Of a DNA stretch of 64,000 nucleotides, positions 17,968 to 26,540 are shown in pieces. The notes under the pieces were generated by a model, which saw only the letters and a program-made list of their open reading frames with translations, was not told the origin of the DNA and searched no databases. The stretch is from NCBI RefSeq assembly GCF_900460215.1, contig NZ_UHIA01000004.1, positions 938,001-1,002,000 of the forward strand. The letters are read 5' to 3'. The translations under genes and the position numbers were made by a program. This DNA comes from Suttonella indologenes. Its GTDB lineage: Bacteria > Pseudomonadota > Gammaproteobacteria > Cardiobacteriales > Cardiobacteriaceae. Every line of letters begins with the position of its first letter. Positions within the stretch are counted from its first letter, which is position 1.

Positions 17968-18022
17968 TGTTTTACGAAATTTTATAAAAACACTCGCCTT
18001 AGCTTGTGTTTTCAAAGACAAT

Positions 18023-18047
18023 AGCCGGTGTCTTGCCGGCTAATTTT
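18023..18047 (+). terminator. Terminator after the RTX gene
   Basis: AGCCGG (18023-18028) pairs with CCGGCT (18036-18041), followed by AATTTTTG. It lies 55 bp past the RTX stop. Confidence 0.65.
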
Positions 18048-18086
18048 TGTCGGCGAGAGATTGATGATTGGAACAAGGAGCAAGCA

Positions 18087-18740
18087 ATGTATGAGATTCG
18101 TTTTCAAGATGGGAGTTCGCGCCCGGTCGGTACGATTTTCTGTATCGCGCGCAATTATGTGGCGCATATTGAGGAGCTGAATAACAGCAAGCCCGATATG
18201 CCTGTGATTTTCTGCAAACCGATTACTGCGCTGAATACGGCGGCGGATATCCGTTTGCCGGCCTATTCGCAGGATGTGCATTATGAAACGGAATTGGTTT
18301 TGCAAATCGGCAAGGGCGGACGCGATATTGCCGAGGCGGAGGCTTTGTCGCATATCGGCGGTATTGCCGTCGGTTTAGATTTGACCGCCCGCGATGTACA
18401 AGGCAAACTGCAAGCCAAATCATGGCCTTGGGAATTGGCAAAAGGTTTTGAACATGCCGCTTGCGTATCGGAGTTTGTCAGCGCGGATACGATTGCCGAC
18501 TGGTCTTATGTGAATTTTTCTCTACATATCAATGATGAATTGCGCCAAGAAGGCGATTCTCGTCTGATGATTTTCTCGATTGCCGAGCAAATTGCCTTTA
18601 TCAGCCGCCATTTTTCTTTAAGAGAAGGTGATTTGTTATTTACCGGTACGCCTGCCGGCGTGGGCGCATTGACCAGCGGCGATCATCTGCATGGCGAATT
18701 GGAAGGCGGCTTGATTAGTATGGATTGGAGGGTTTTATGA
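18087..18740 (+). CDS. Fumarylacetoacetate-hydrolase-family protein (YcgM-like)
   Basis: A 217-residue cytoplasmic FAH-family enzyme, probably acting on an acylpyruvate-type or related keto acid (YcgM/FAHD1 branch). Visible metal and active-site blocks are IARNYVAHIEEL, PVIFCKP, HYETELVLQIGKG, AVGLDLTARDVQ, KSWPWELAKGFE and the end block GDLLFTGTPAGVG. The start is ATG 18087 (MYEIRF) with AAGGAG at 18075-18080; the open frame upstream to 18006 includes the preceding terminator and is not coding. The stop overlaps the next gene (ATGA), giving a two-gene operon with phnA/yjdM. The exact substrate is unknown. Confidence 0.88.
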   Translation: MYEIRFQDGSSRPVGTIFCIARNYVAHIEELNNSKPDMPVIFCKPITALNTAADIRLPAYSQDVHYETELVLQIGKGGRDIAEAEALSHIGGIAVGLDLTARDVQGKLQAKSWPWELAKGFEHAACVSEFVSADTIADWSYVNFSLHINDELRQEGDSRLMIFSIAEQIAFISRHFSLREGDLLFTGTPAGVGALTSGDHLHGELEGGLISMDWRVL

Positions 18741-19069
18741 CGGGAATCGCTTGTCCGCAATGTGCGGGCGAATACGGTTATTTTGACGGCGTGAATAATG
18801 TGTGTCCGGAATGCGCGCATGAATGGCAGGAGGGCGAGGTATCGGCGCAAGCGGAGCAAGCGGTTAAAGATGCTTTCGGCAATGTATTGAGCGACGGCGA
18901 TACGGTTACTTTAATCAAGGCGCTGAAATTAAAAGGCAGCAATGAGTCCATCAAGCAAGGCACCAAAGTGAAAAATATCCGCTTAGTGCCTGAGGGCGAT
19001 CACAATATCGATTGCAAAATCGACGGCGTGGCAATGATGCTGAAATCGGAGTTTGTGAAAAAGGCTTAG
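18737..19069 (+). CDS. yjdM: Zinc-ribbon protein PhnA/YjdM
   Basis: A 110-residue cytoplasmic protein of the PhnA (YjdM) family. The N-terminal zinc ribbon is CPQC...CPEC (near residues 6-9 and 24-27). The rest is the conserved DAFGNVLSDGDTVTLIKALKLKGS / GTKVKNIRL / HNIDCKIDG domain. Despite the name phnA, the family is not shown to act in phosphonate breakdown in this context, and no phn genes are nearby. ATG 18737 is preceded by GGAGG and overlaps the upstream stop; the four extra codons upstream are not needed. Confidence 0.9.
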   Translation: MTGIACPQCAGEYGYFDGVNNVCPECAHEWQEGEVSAQAEQAVKDAFGNVLSDGDTVTLIKALKLKGSNESIKQGTKVKNIRLVPEGDHNIDCKIDGVAMMLKSEFVKKA

Positions 19070-19142
19070 CTGTTGTATTGATGAATAAAATAGCCATATG
19101 GCAATGATTTATCAGTGCAAGTGTTTGTTATAAAATGAAAAG

Positions 19143-19169
19143 CGGTGAAGTCAAAATCACCGTTTTTTT
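19143..19169 (+). terminator. Terminator after yjdM
   Basis: CGGTGA (19143-19148) pairs with TCACCG (19157-19162), followed by seven T. It also sits just beyond the lhgO stop coming from the right. Confidence 0.75.
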
Positions 19170-19177
19170 GATTGAAT

Positions 19178-20380
19178 TTATAAACTGTTTAAGACATTTT
19201 CAATATGTTTGATAATTTCGCGCCCAATCGGAATGGCAGAGGTGGCGGCAGGCGAGGGCGCATTGCAGACGTGCAGGCTGCGCTCGCTTTGCAGCCAATG
19301 AAAATCTTCTACCAGTTTGCCGTCGGCGCTGACGGCTTGGGCGCGGATACCGGCAGGATAGGGGCGTAAATCTTCGAGCCGTATTGATGGGCAATAGCGC
19401 TGTACTTCACCGAGATAACCGCGTTTGAACCAAGCATTGCGTTGTTCTTTTAGTCCGTGGCGCAGATTTTTTTTCAGCACTTTGCGGATGCCGGCATAGG
19501 AAAACATATGCCAGAGATCGCGCGGACTGATGTCGCGTTTGCGATAGCCTTCGCGCGCCATTGCCAATACGGCGGAAGGTCCGACGGTAACGGAGCCGTC
19601 AATCATGCGAGTCAAATGCACGCCGAGAAAGGGGACGCCGGATTCCGGCACGGGATAGATGAGGTGCTTGACGATGGCATTGTGGCTTGGCGGCAGTTGA
19701 TAGTATTCGCCGCGAAACGGGCAGATACGGAAATCCGGCTGAAGTCCTACCATCTCGGCAATGCGGTCGGCATGCAGTCCTGCGCAGGCGATGAGGTAGC
19801 GGGCGCGGATTTCTTTGTCGCCCGCCTGCACGATGACTTCTTGGCTGCTCTCGCGGATGCTTTGTACTTCGCAGTCAAAGTGTAGGCTGACGCCGTCTTT
19901 TTCGAGTAATGCCGCCATTTTTTCGGCGATTTGCCGGTAGGAAACGATACCGCTTGAGGGGACAAAAAATGCCGCCAAGCCGCAAATATTGGGTTCGCGT
20001 TCGGCAAGTTCGGCGCCGCTCCACCAGTGGCGTTCCAGTTCGTTTTCTGCCGCGCGTTGATAAAGTGCTTGCAGACGCGGCATTTCTTCTTCCTGCGTGG
20101 CGACGATGACTTTGCCGCAGATATCGTAGGCGATGCCGTGTTCATCGCAAAAGGCTTTGGTAGCGGCATTGCCGGCGCGGCAGAGTTCTGCTTTGCGGCT
20201 GCCGGGCGGATAATAGACGCCGGCATGGATGACGCCGCTGTTGTGTCCGGTTTGATGAACGGCAGGGCGGGATTCTTTTTCCACTAAAGTAAGAGAGAGA
20301 TGCGGAAAGCGACGGCGCACTTCCATTGCGGTGGATAGTCCGACTATGCCTGCGCCGATGATGAGGATGTCGGTGTTCAT
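19178..20380 (-). CDS. lhgO: L-2-hydroxyglutarate oxidase/dehydrogenase
   Basis: A 400-residue FAD-dependent oxidoreductase that oxidises L-2-hydroxyglutarate to 2-oxoglutarate, passing electrons to the quinone pool at the membrane. The FAD-binding GAGIVGLSTA motif starts at residue 9. The family block HQTGHNSGVIHAGVYYPPGS follows, then SGIVSYR, GPSAVLA and a C-terminal VCNAPSPAATSAIPIGR block. The length fits E. coli LhgO (422) closely. In E. coli it sits in the csiD-lhgO-gab cluster; here it stands alone between terminators. Confidence 0.93.
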   Translation of the reverse strand: MNTDILIIGAGIVGLSTAMEVRRRFPHLSLTLVEKESRPAVHQTGHNSGVIHAGVYYPPGSRKAELCRAGNAATKAFCDEHGIAYDICGKVIVATQEEEMPRLQALYQRAAENELERHWWSGAELAEREPNICGLAAFFVPSSGIVSYRQIAEKMAALLEKDGVSLHFDCEVQSIRESSQEVIVQAGDKEIRARYLIACAGLHADRIAEMVGLQPDFRICPFRGEYYQLPPSHNAIVKHLIYPVPESGVPFLGVHLTRMIDGSVTVGPSAVLAMAREGYRKRDISPRDLWHMFSYAGIRKVLKKNLRHGLKEQRNAWFKRGYLGEVQRYCPSIRLEDLRPYPAGIRAQAVSADGKLVEDFHWLQSERSLHVCNAPSPAATSAIPIGREIIKHIENVLNSL

Positions 20381-20401
20381 TCGGTATTTTTTCTCATAAA
20401 A

Positions 20402-20440
20402 AAGCGCTTATCGCGATAATTTTTCTCACGATAAGCGCTT
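20402..20440 (-). terminator. Hairpin between the DUF302 gene and lhgO
   Basis: A 12-bp stem AAGCGCTTATCG (20402-20413) with CGATAAGCGCTT (20429-20440). It is positioned to end transcription coming from the TRAP/DUF302 cluster before lhgO. Confidence 0.75.
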
Positions 20441-20480
20441 CTGTGTGGTAAAAAATCACTATATTTTGCAATATGATGAA

Positions 20481-20930
20481 TTATTCTTTGACGGTGTTTT
20501 CCAGCAGCGTTTCTGCTTTGGCCAGGGTGTCGGCCACTTCGTCCGCCGTGATGCTGCTGCCTTCGATCACGCGCGCGGTGGGGGTGAAGACGATTTGCAC
20601 GCCTTGTTCGCCTTCGGTCACCAGGACTTTGAGCGGCAGTTGCAGCGCCAGGCGCGGGTCTTTGCGCATCAGCGGCGTGCCGGCTTTGGGCGCGCCGAAG
20701 ATGATGACGGTGGCGGGCTGCATGTCGAGTTCCGCCTTGCCCGCCGCTGCTTTATGGTCGATGACGGCGAAGATGATCATGCCTTTGCTTTCGATGGCGC
20801 TGCTGAGTTTGGCGACGGTGGTGTCAAAGTCCGCCGCCGAAGGGATGACGCGGTAGACGGCGTCGTCGGCGCGGGCGGATAAGCTCAAGGCGGCTAGGGC
20901 GGCGGTGAGGGTGAGCAGGGATTTTTTCAT
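20481..20930 (-). CDS. Exported DUF302-domain protein
   Basis: A 149-residue protein with a clear signal peptide (cleavage after SARA, about residue 21), so probably periplasmic. The DUF302 domain is visible in VAKLSSAIESKGMIIFAVIDHKAAA and the ATVIIFGAPKAGTPLM block, which are the family's conserved regions; function is unknown in most bacteria. It lies 28 bp downstream of the fused TRAP permease on the same strand and probably belongs to that transcript. Whether it has any link to the transported solute cannot be told. Confidence 0.85.
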   Translation of the reverse strand: MKKSLLTLTAALAALSLSARADDAVYRVIPSAADFDTTVAKLSSAIESKGMIIFAVIDHKAAAGKAELDMQPATVIIFGAPKAGTPLMRKDPRLALQLPLKVLVTEGEQGVQIVFTPTARVIEGSSITADEVADTLAKAETLLENTVKE

Positions 20931-20958
20931 AGTGTCTCCTTGGGTTGTGAATGCCGCT

Positions 20959-23088
20959 TTACCAGTCCTGACCGTTGTCGGCGGAGGGGGCGGCGGGTTT
21001 CAGTAGTTTGAATTGGGCGATAAACAGGAGGGCGAAGGCGGCCAGGCCGATGAGGCGGTAGGCATCATGCGGCCACAACAGCGCGATGCCGCAGAAGCCG
21101 CAGAGTATCCGCCATAGCCACGGCAAGGGGCGTTCCATGCCGCCTTGCATGGCGGCGGCTATAGTATAGATGCCCACGCAGGCAAAAGCAAAAATTTTAA
21201 GGCTTTCGCTAAAATCGCCCGCTAAAAACGGGGTGTAGGCAAAAAGAATCGGCATGATGTATAAGCCTTTTGCCAGTTTCCAGCTGGTAAATCCGGTTGC
21301 CATGGGCGGCGTTTTGGCGATAGTGGCGGCGGTAAAGGCTGCCAAACAGACAGGCGGGGTAACGTTAGAATCTTGCGAGAGCCAGAAAATAATCATATGT
21401 GCGGATAGAAGCGCGACTTCATAAAATTCTTTGTTTACCGCTTGTTCGCGCAGAGAATAGCGCAGGGCATCGGGCAGTTTTGCATAGAGTTCGCGCGCAG
21501 CTTCAGGCGGCATGGGGGCATTGAGTGCTTCCGTGATGCTGGGGTCGGCAAGCATGAGCAGGGGTTTGACGGCTTCAGGCAGGTTGCCGGCAGCGATCAG
21601 GTGCAGTATTTCGTTGTCCACCATCATGGCGGTCAGCGCCGGTGCGGAGAGCGTTGCCAAGACGATATAGGCGGCGGTAACCGGCAGTCCCATGCCCAGC
21701 ACTAATGAGGCGATGGCAATCAGGACAATCGCTATCAACAGGTTGCCGTTCGCCCATTGGTTAATCATCAGCGAGAAGGTGTTGCCGATGCCGGTTGTGG
21801 CGATGGTATTGATGACAATGCCCACCGCAATCAGCAAGACGCCCATCATAATCATGCCGCGGCTGCCGCTAATCAGCGCTTCCATGCAGGCGCGTATGCC
21901 CATTTTGGTTTTGGTAAACCAACTGGAAATAATGATGGCGGCGATGCCGGCAACAGCGGCGTAGGTGGGGGTATAGCCTATGCCGAGTAGCACGATGAGC
22001 AATACAATCGGGATGATGAAACTTGCACCTTGGTCTTTGAGCGCCTGTTTTAGCGGTTTGACTTCCGTATCGGCAACAGCTTGCAGATTATGTTTTTTCG
22101 CTTCGATGCGCACAAAAACGGCGACGGAAAAGAAATATAAAAGGGCAGGGAGGAAGGAAACTTTTACGATGTGTTCGTAAGGAATCAGGGTGTAGCTTGC
22201 CATCACGAAAGCGCCTGCGCCCATAATCGGCGGCATAATTTGTCCGCCAGTGGAGGCGGCGGATTCAACGCCTGCGGAAAATTTGGCGGGAAAACCTGCG
22301 CGTTTCATCAAAGGAATGGTAATTACGCCGGTGGAGGCGGTGTTGGCGACCGCAGAGCCTGAAATTGTTCCGGTGAGTCCCGAGGCAATCACCGCCACCC
22401 AGCCCGGACCGCCGATAAAACGTCCTGCCACGCCGCGCGCCAAATCCACCACAAAATCGCCGGCACCGCTTCTTAATAGAAAAGCACCGAAAATAATAAA
22501 TAAAAACACATAGGTGCTGGCGATGGAGGCGATAGAGCCGAATAAGCCGTCATCGCCGTACAGCGTGCGATAGAGGACAGTGTCAAAAGACAAGCCTTTA
22601 AAGGAAAATACGCCGCCCATGAGCTTGCCCAGCCATGTCATATAGGAAAGCGACAGCAGCATCAAGATGGGAATAATCAAACCGGTGGTGCGACGGGTCA
22701 GTTCGAGAAATCCGCATAATAAGCAGGTGGCGAAAAACCAATCGACGGCGGAAAATAGCGTTTGCTGTGCGTTTTGGCGCGTGGCAGCCGCATCTTCGCC
22801 CAGCATAAACCAAATAATGGCGGCTGCCGTCAAAAAGCCTAATACCGTATCAAAAACAAAACTTTTGCTTTTACCGTCTTTTTTCAACAGGGGATGATAA
22901 TTCACCGCCAATAGCACGAATACCGCGCCGTGCAGCATATTGCGTTCTAAGCCGGATACCAGCGGATAAAAAGCATTGACGATGCAAAATAAAGCCAAGA
23001 TCAATGCAGTGAAATTGAAGAGCATCAGCACCTTGGGCGGCATATGGTTGCTGTGTTCGTCAGTAAATCGAAGAGGATTATTCATCAA
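20959..23088 (-). CDS. TRAP transporter, fused DctQM permease (TAXI type)
   Basis: A 709-residue inner-membrane permease in which the small (DctQ) and large (DctM) subunits are fused, as is usual for TAXI-type TRAP systems. The N-terminal third has about five or six helices. The DctM part carries LTGTISGSAVANTASTGVITIPLMKRAGFP, EAASTGGQIMPPIMGAGAF-like and LGMGLPVTAAYIVLATL blocks. It works with the TAXI solute-binding protein encoded 134 bp upstream, using a sodium or proton gradient to take up an organic acid or amino acid. The hairpin between the genes may lower permease output relative to binding protein. Substrate unknown. Confidence 0.92.
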   Translation of the reverse strand: MMNNPLRFTDEHSNHMPPKVLMLFNFTALILALFCIVNAFYPLVSGLERNMLHGAVFVLLAVNYHPLLKKDGKSKSFVFDTVLGFLTAAAIIWFMLGEDAAATRQNAQQTLFSAVDWFFATCLLCGFLELTRRTTGLIIPILMLLSLSYMTWLGKLMGGVFSFKGLSFDTVLYRTLYGDDGLFGSIASIASTYVFLFIIFGAFLLRSGAGDFVVDLARGVAGRFIGGPGWVAVIASGLTGTISGSAVANTASTGVITIPLMKRAGFPAKFSAGVESAASTGGQIMPPIMGAGAFVMASYTLIPYEHIVKVSFLPALLYFFSVAVFVRIEAKKHNLQAVADTEVKPLKQALKDQGASFIIPIVLLIVLLGIGYTPTYAAVAGIAAIIISSWFTKTKMGIRACMEALISGSRGMIMMGVLLIAVGIVINTIATTGIGNTFSLMINQWANGNLLIAIVLIAIASLVLGMGLPVTAAYIVLATLSAPALTAMMVDNEILHLIAAGNLPEAVKPLLMLADPSITEALNAPMPPEAARELYAKLPDALRYSLREQAVNKEFYEVALLSAHMIIFWLSQDSNVTPPVCLAAFTAATIAKTPPMATGFTSWKLAKGLYIMPILFAYTPFLAGDFSESLKIFAFACVGIYTIAAAMQGGMERPLPWLWRILCGFCGIALLWPHDAYRLIGLAAFALLFIAQFKLLKPAAPSADNGQDW

Positions 23089-23162
23089 ACATTCCTTACC
23101 GGTTGAAATAGGACTTGCCTTACAGGCTTAGGGAAGAAAGCACCATGACTACGATAAAAGAC

Positions 23163-23188
23163 TTCTTAGGGCGGCAATGACCTAAGAA
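23163..23188 (-). terminator. Attenuating hairpin between TAXI binding protein and permease
   Basis: TTCTTAGG (23163-23170) pairs with CCTAAGAA (23181-23188), followed on the minus strand by GTCTTTTA. Partial termination here would yield more binding protein than permease. Confidence 0.6.
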
Positions 23189-23222
23189 ATCTTGATAATA
23201 AAAATAGCGGTAATCGCTGAGA

Positions 23223-24221
23223 TTATTTAGCAAGCAAACGCTCAGGAATATCAATGCCTTGCTCTTGATAATAGCGTGCGGCGCCGGGGTGCAAAGGTAT
23301 CGGTAATCCTTCGATCGCTTTTTCTAATGCCATTACTTTGGTAGCGGAATGAATGCCTTGCAAGAAACCAAGGTTTTCATATACCGCCTTTGTGAGATGG
23401 TAAACATCTTCTTCGGAAACATCGGCGGTTGTGGCGAGGAAATTCGGCTGGGCAATCGTTTGAATATCGCGTTCTACGGAAACATAAGTATTTTGCGGAA
23501 TCACATAGCGCGTCCACAAATTGCGTCCGGCATCCATTTTCGCAAGCTCTTCATCCGTAACGTCTAAAATGGCAATCTGTTTGCCAACCGATGCAAATAA
23601 TTTCGTCACGGAACCCGCAGGCGCGCCGGCAGGAATAGAAGTACCTGCCGCTTGGCGGTTTTGCAGAGCCTCCGCGCTCGGATCATAGCCGCCATAAATT
23701 AAGTTGTAATCTTTGAAAATATCGATGCCTAAACCTTCAAGCATGGCGGCATTCGAGCCGATAGTGCCGGAGTTCTTAGCGCCCAATGCCATGCGCTGCC
23801 CTTTAAGCGCGGCATAATCGCTGACCGTGCCTTTGTCTACATGCTTGGCATCAATCAGAAAATGCTCCACGTTCTGCCACAGCATGGAAACGGAGCGCAA
23901 TTTTTCCTGCTTGCCTGCCGTTTCCATCGGACCTGTTCCCGTCCAAGCATAATAGCCGTACAGACCTTGCAACAAAGCGAACTGCGCCTCGTCTTTAGCC
24001 AACATGCTGATGTTTTCATCCGAGCCGCTAGAGCTGATGGCTGACAAACTAAAACCATGTTCGGGTTGAACTTTTACTTTGGTGAGCGTGGAGATAGCAA
24101 CGCCGACGGGATAATAAGTGCCGCCTGTCGTGGCGGTGGCGAGAATATATTCGCGTTCTTGGGCTTGCGCATGTCCGAAAACAGCGGCGGCACTTAAGGC
24201 AAGAATGAGTTTTTTCAACAT
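23223..24221 (-). CDS. TAXI-family TRAP solute-binding protein
   Basis: A 332-residue periplasmic binding protein with a signal peptide ending AQA (about residue 20). TATTGGTYYPVGVAI at the mature N-terminus is the TAXI family signature. SSGSDENISMLAKDEAQFALLQ, KGQRMALGAKNSGT and the C-terminal LHPGAARYYQEQGI block also fit. It delivers an unknown ligand (glutamate-like or C4-dicarboxylate-like in known members) to the fused permease downstream. It is the first gene of a minus-strand operon whose promoter lies in the AT-rich region shared with the divergent yia operon. Confidence 0.93.
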   Translation of the reverse strand: MLKKLILALSAAAVFGHAQAQEREYILATATTGGTYYPVGVAISTLTKVKVQPEHGFSLSAISSSGSDENISMLAKDEAQFALLQGLYGYYAWTGTGPMETAGKQEKLRSVSMLWQNVEHFLIDAKHVDKGTVSDYAALKGQRMALGAKNSGTIGSNAAMLEGLGIDIFKDYNLIYGGYDPSAEALQNRQAAGTSIPAGAPAGSVTKLFASVGKQIAILDVTDEELAKMDAGRNLWTRYVIPQNTYVSVERDIQTIAQPNFLATTADVSEEDVYHLTKAVYENLGFLQGIHSATKVMALEKAIEGLPIPLHPGAARYYQEQGIDIPERLLAK

Positions 24222-24569
24222 GTTAGTCTCCTTTGGTTTAATAGTTAATGGCGATTATAAGTCATGTTATTTATTTGTGACAAATTCTGGCGGCTAAACT
24301 GAGTGGGAAATGATTTATTGTTTCGTTTATGTATTTGTTTTTAATTTGAATTAAAGAGTGATTGATTGTGTTGTTTCATAGGTAAATTAGACAAATCGAT
24401 TGGGATTTTTAGTGTTTAAGTGGATTTAGCACAGTAAAATTCATATATGCACAACATTATCACAGAAAAAATCGTTGCTAATCCTCACATTTGTTCGTAA
24501 AATTCACAGAAATGTTAAAAGCGATTATTTTTTACAATATTTTTCACAAAACTTTCTTAGGGAGGAAAT
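24222..24569. other. Divergent AT-rich intergenic region
   Basis: No gene is visible. This 348-bp stretch must hold the promoters of the TAXI-TRAP operon (leftward) and the yia operon (rightward). A short palindrome TTTGTGACAAA lies near 24275. I see no clear full CRP or YiaJ site. Confidence 0.5.
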
Positions 24570-25571
24570 ATGCAACTTTCTTATGCCGAATTAAAACAAG
24601 AATTTAAACGTGTGTTGCGCTCGCGTCAGGTCAGCGAGGAAAAAGCAGAGGCTTGCGCGGTGATGTTTGCCGATACGACTTATGCGGGCGTGTATTCGCA
24701 TGGTGTCAATCGTTTTCCCAAATTTATCGAGCAGATGGATAAGGGAGATATCCGACCGGGGGCAGAGGCGGAAAAAGTGTTGTCATTAGGCGCGATTGAG
24801 CAATGGGACGGCAAGCTCTCAATTGGCAATTTAACCGCCAAGAAAATGATGGATCGCGCCATGGCTTTGGCGGATACGCACGGTATCGGCGTAGTGGCTT
24901 TGCGTAATGCCAATCACTGGATGCGCGGCGGCAGTTACGGCGTACAGGCGGCGGAAAAAGGTTATATCGGCATTTGTTGGACCAATTCGATTGCGGCAAT
25001 GCCGCCTTGGGGCGGCAAAGAGGCGCGTATCGGTACTAATCCGATAATTATTGCCGTGCCAAGCAATCCGATTACTTATGTGGATATGTCTTGTTCGATG
25101 TTTTCTTATGGAAAATTAGAAGTTACGCGTTTGGCGGGCAAACAAACGCCGATTGACGCGGGCTTTGACGACGAAGGGAATTTATGCCGCGATCCGGGCG
25201 TGATTGAGAAAAACCGCCGTTTGTTGCCGACGGGCTATTGGAAAGGTTCCGGCTTATCGATTGTATTGGATATGCTCGGTATGCTGCTTTCCGGCGGCGG
25301 ATTAACTGTGCCGGAGATTACCGAAGATCAAGGCGGCGAGTTTGGCGTTACGGAAATTTTCATTGCGATTGATGTGAATAAATTGATTGACGGTAAAACG
25401 AAAGAAGAGAAATTACAGCGGATTATGGATTATGTGACTTCTTGTCCTGCGGCAGAGGAGGGAACAACAGTACGTCTGCCCGGGCATAATGCCGCCAAAA
25501 TCAAAGCCGAGCACGATAAAAACGGTATTCCCGTTGCAGACAGCGTTTGGGAAAAAATCCGTTCTTTATAA
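24570..25571 (+). CDS. dlgD: 2,3-diketo-L-gulonate reductase
   Basis: A 333-residue cytoplasmic NAD(H)-dependent reductase (YiaK, malate/L-lactate dehydrogenase type 2 family). It turns 2,3-diketo-L-gulonate into 3-keto-L-gulonate. The family marks YAGVYSHGVNRFP, ALRNANHWMRGGSYG and GTNPIIIAVPS are present, and length equals E. coli YiaK (332). GGAGG precedes the ATG. It is the first gene of a six-gene operon in the E. coli/Haemophilus order. The adjoining TRAP genes import the substrate and lyxK phosphorylates the keto sugar. No YiaJ-type repressor is adjacent. Confidence 0.93.
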   Translation: MQLSYAELKQEFKRVLRSRQVSEEKAEACAVMFADTTYAGVYSHGVNRFPKFIEQMDKGDIRPGAEAEKVLSLGAIEQWDGKLSIGNLTAKKMMDRAMALADTHGIGVVALRNANHWMRGGSYGVQAAEKGYIGICWTNSIAAMPPWGGKEARIGTNPIIIAVPSNPITYVDMSCSMFSYGKLEVTRLAGKQTPIDAGFDDEGNLCRDPGVIEKNRRLLPTGYWKGSGLSIVLDMLGMLLSGGGLTVPEITEDQGGEFGVTEIFIAIDVNKLIDGKTKEEKLQRIMDYVTSCPAAEEGTTVRLPGHNAAKIKAEHDKNGIPVADSVWEKIRSL

Positions 25572-25580
25572 GGAAATGCC

Positions 25581-26048
25581 ATGTTTTTTGATACCTTAGC
25601 CAGCGCGCAATTATCCCTTTATCCTGGCAAAATCGCTCAGGCGATAAAATGGTTGCGCGCGCAAGACTTGTCGGCTTTGCCGGCAGGTCGGCAAGAGGTT
25701 GAGGGCGAGATAATGTTCGCTCAGGTGATTGATCATGAGACGAAATTATCATCGGAAATTTTAGCGGAGCGACATCGTCTTTATCTTGACGTGCAATGCG
25801 TTTACCGCGGTGCGGAGCAGATGGCGGTTTCGATTGAGACGGGACAAAATGTTTTGCATACGCCTTATGATGAAAACCGCGATATTTTGTTCTACGAAAT
25901 TCCCGCCCAAGAAAGCCTGCTTATCGTCAATGCGGGGCAGTTTGCGGTCTTTTTCCCGACCGACGTCCATCGTCCGGGGATTGCGCTTGACGAGACGCCT
26001 GCGGCGGTGCGCAAAATCGTGGTAAAAATTCGCGTCGATAGCCTCTAG
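25581..26048 (+). CDS. yiaL: YhcH/YjgK/YiaL family cupin-like protein
   Basis: A 155-residue cytoplasmic protein of the YiaL/YhcH family (beta-barrel, related to the EbgC beta-subunit). Members may act as sugar or sialic-acid anomerases, though the exact reaction in the yia pathway is not established. Recognisable features are HRLYLDVQCVYRGAEQM and the C-terminal VFFPTDVHRPGIAL metal-binding-type block. It sits nine bases after dlgD and nine before yiaM, clearly in the operon. Confidence 0.88.
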   Translation: MFFDTLASAQLSLYPGKIAQAIKWLRAQDLSALPAGRQEVEGEIMFAQVIDHETKLSSEILAERHRLYLDVQCVYRGAEQMAVSIETGQNVLHTPYDENRDILFYEIPAQESLLIVNAGQFAVFFPTDVHRPGIALDETPAAVRKIVVKIRVDSL

Positions 26049-26057
26049 GGGGGACTT

Positions 26058-26540
26058 ATGCGGCAAATTCTCGATAAAATTAATCAAGTGCTGGCTTTGC
26101 TCGTGGTGGCGAATCTGGCGCTGATGACTTTTTTAGTGGTGCTGAATGTGGTGCTGCGCTACGGTTTTAATTCCGGTATTACGCTGACCGAAGAGCTGTC
26201 ACGCGTGCTCTTTGTCTGGATGACTTTTATCGGCGCCATTTTGGTCTTGGATAAAGACGAGCATGTGTCGATGAACGTTTTATTACATAAAGCCCCGCCT
26301 TTTTGGCAAAACCTTTGGCTGATTGCCTTGGATGTACTGATGTTGGGCTTAAGCGGCTTATTGCTTTTGGGTTGTGTGCGCTTAAGTTTGCAAAACATGA
26401 GCAATCATATGCCGATTACCGGCATTCCGACAGGCGTGAATTATCTTGCCGCTTGTATGATGGCCTTGCTGTTTGTCGTGATATTGATTAGCCGCATTGT
26501 GGCACGTGTCCTCATTGTCAAAAGAGGAGAGATTGCATGA
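26058..26540 (+). CDS. yiaM: TRAP small permease subunit YiaM (DctQ)
   Basis: A 160-residue inner-membrane protein with four predicted helices and the DctQ block LTEELSRVLFVWMTFIGA around the second helix. It pairs with YiaN and YiaO as the 2,3-diketo-L-gulonate uptake system. Length matches E. coli YiaM (157). GGGGG lies upstream of the ATG, and its stop overlaps the yiaN start (ATGA), which suggests coupled synthesis of the two membrane subunits. Confidence 0.9.
   Translation: MRQILDKINQVLALLVVANLALMTFLVVLNVVLRYGFNSGITLTEELSRVLFVWMTFIGAILVLDKDEHVSMNVLLHKAPPFWQNLWLIALDVLMLGLSGLLLLGCVRLSLQNMSNHMPITGIPTGVNYLAACMMALLFVVILISRIVARVLIVKRGEIA

Noticed and set aside
24222..24569. CRP or YiaJ operator upstream of dlgD
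   Set aside because: Only half-matching palindromes are visible; no site was convincing by eye.
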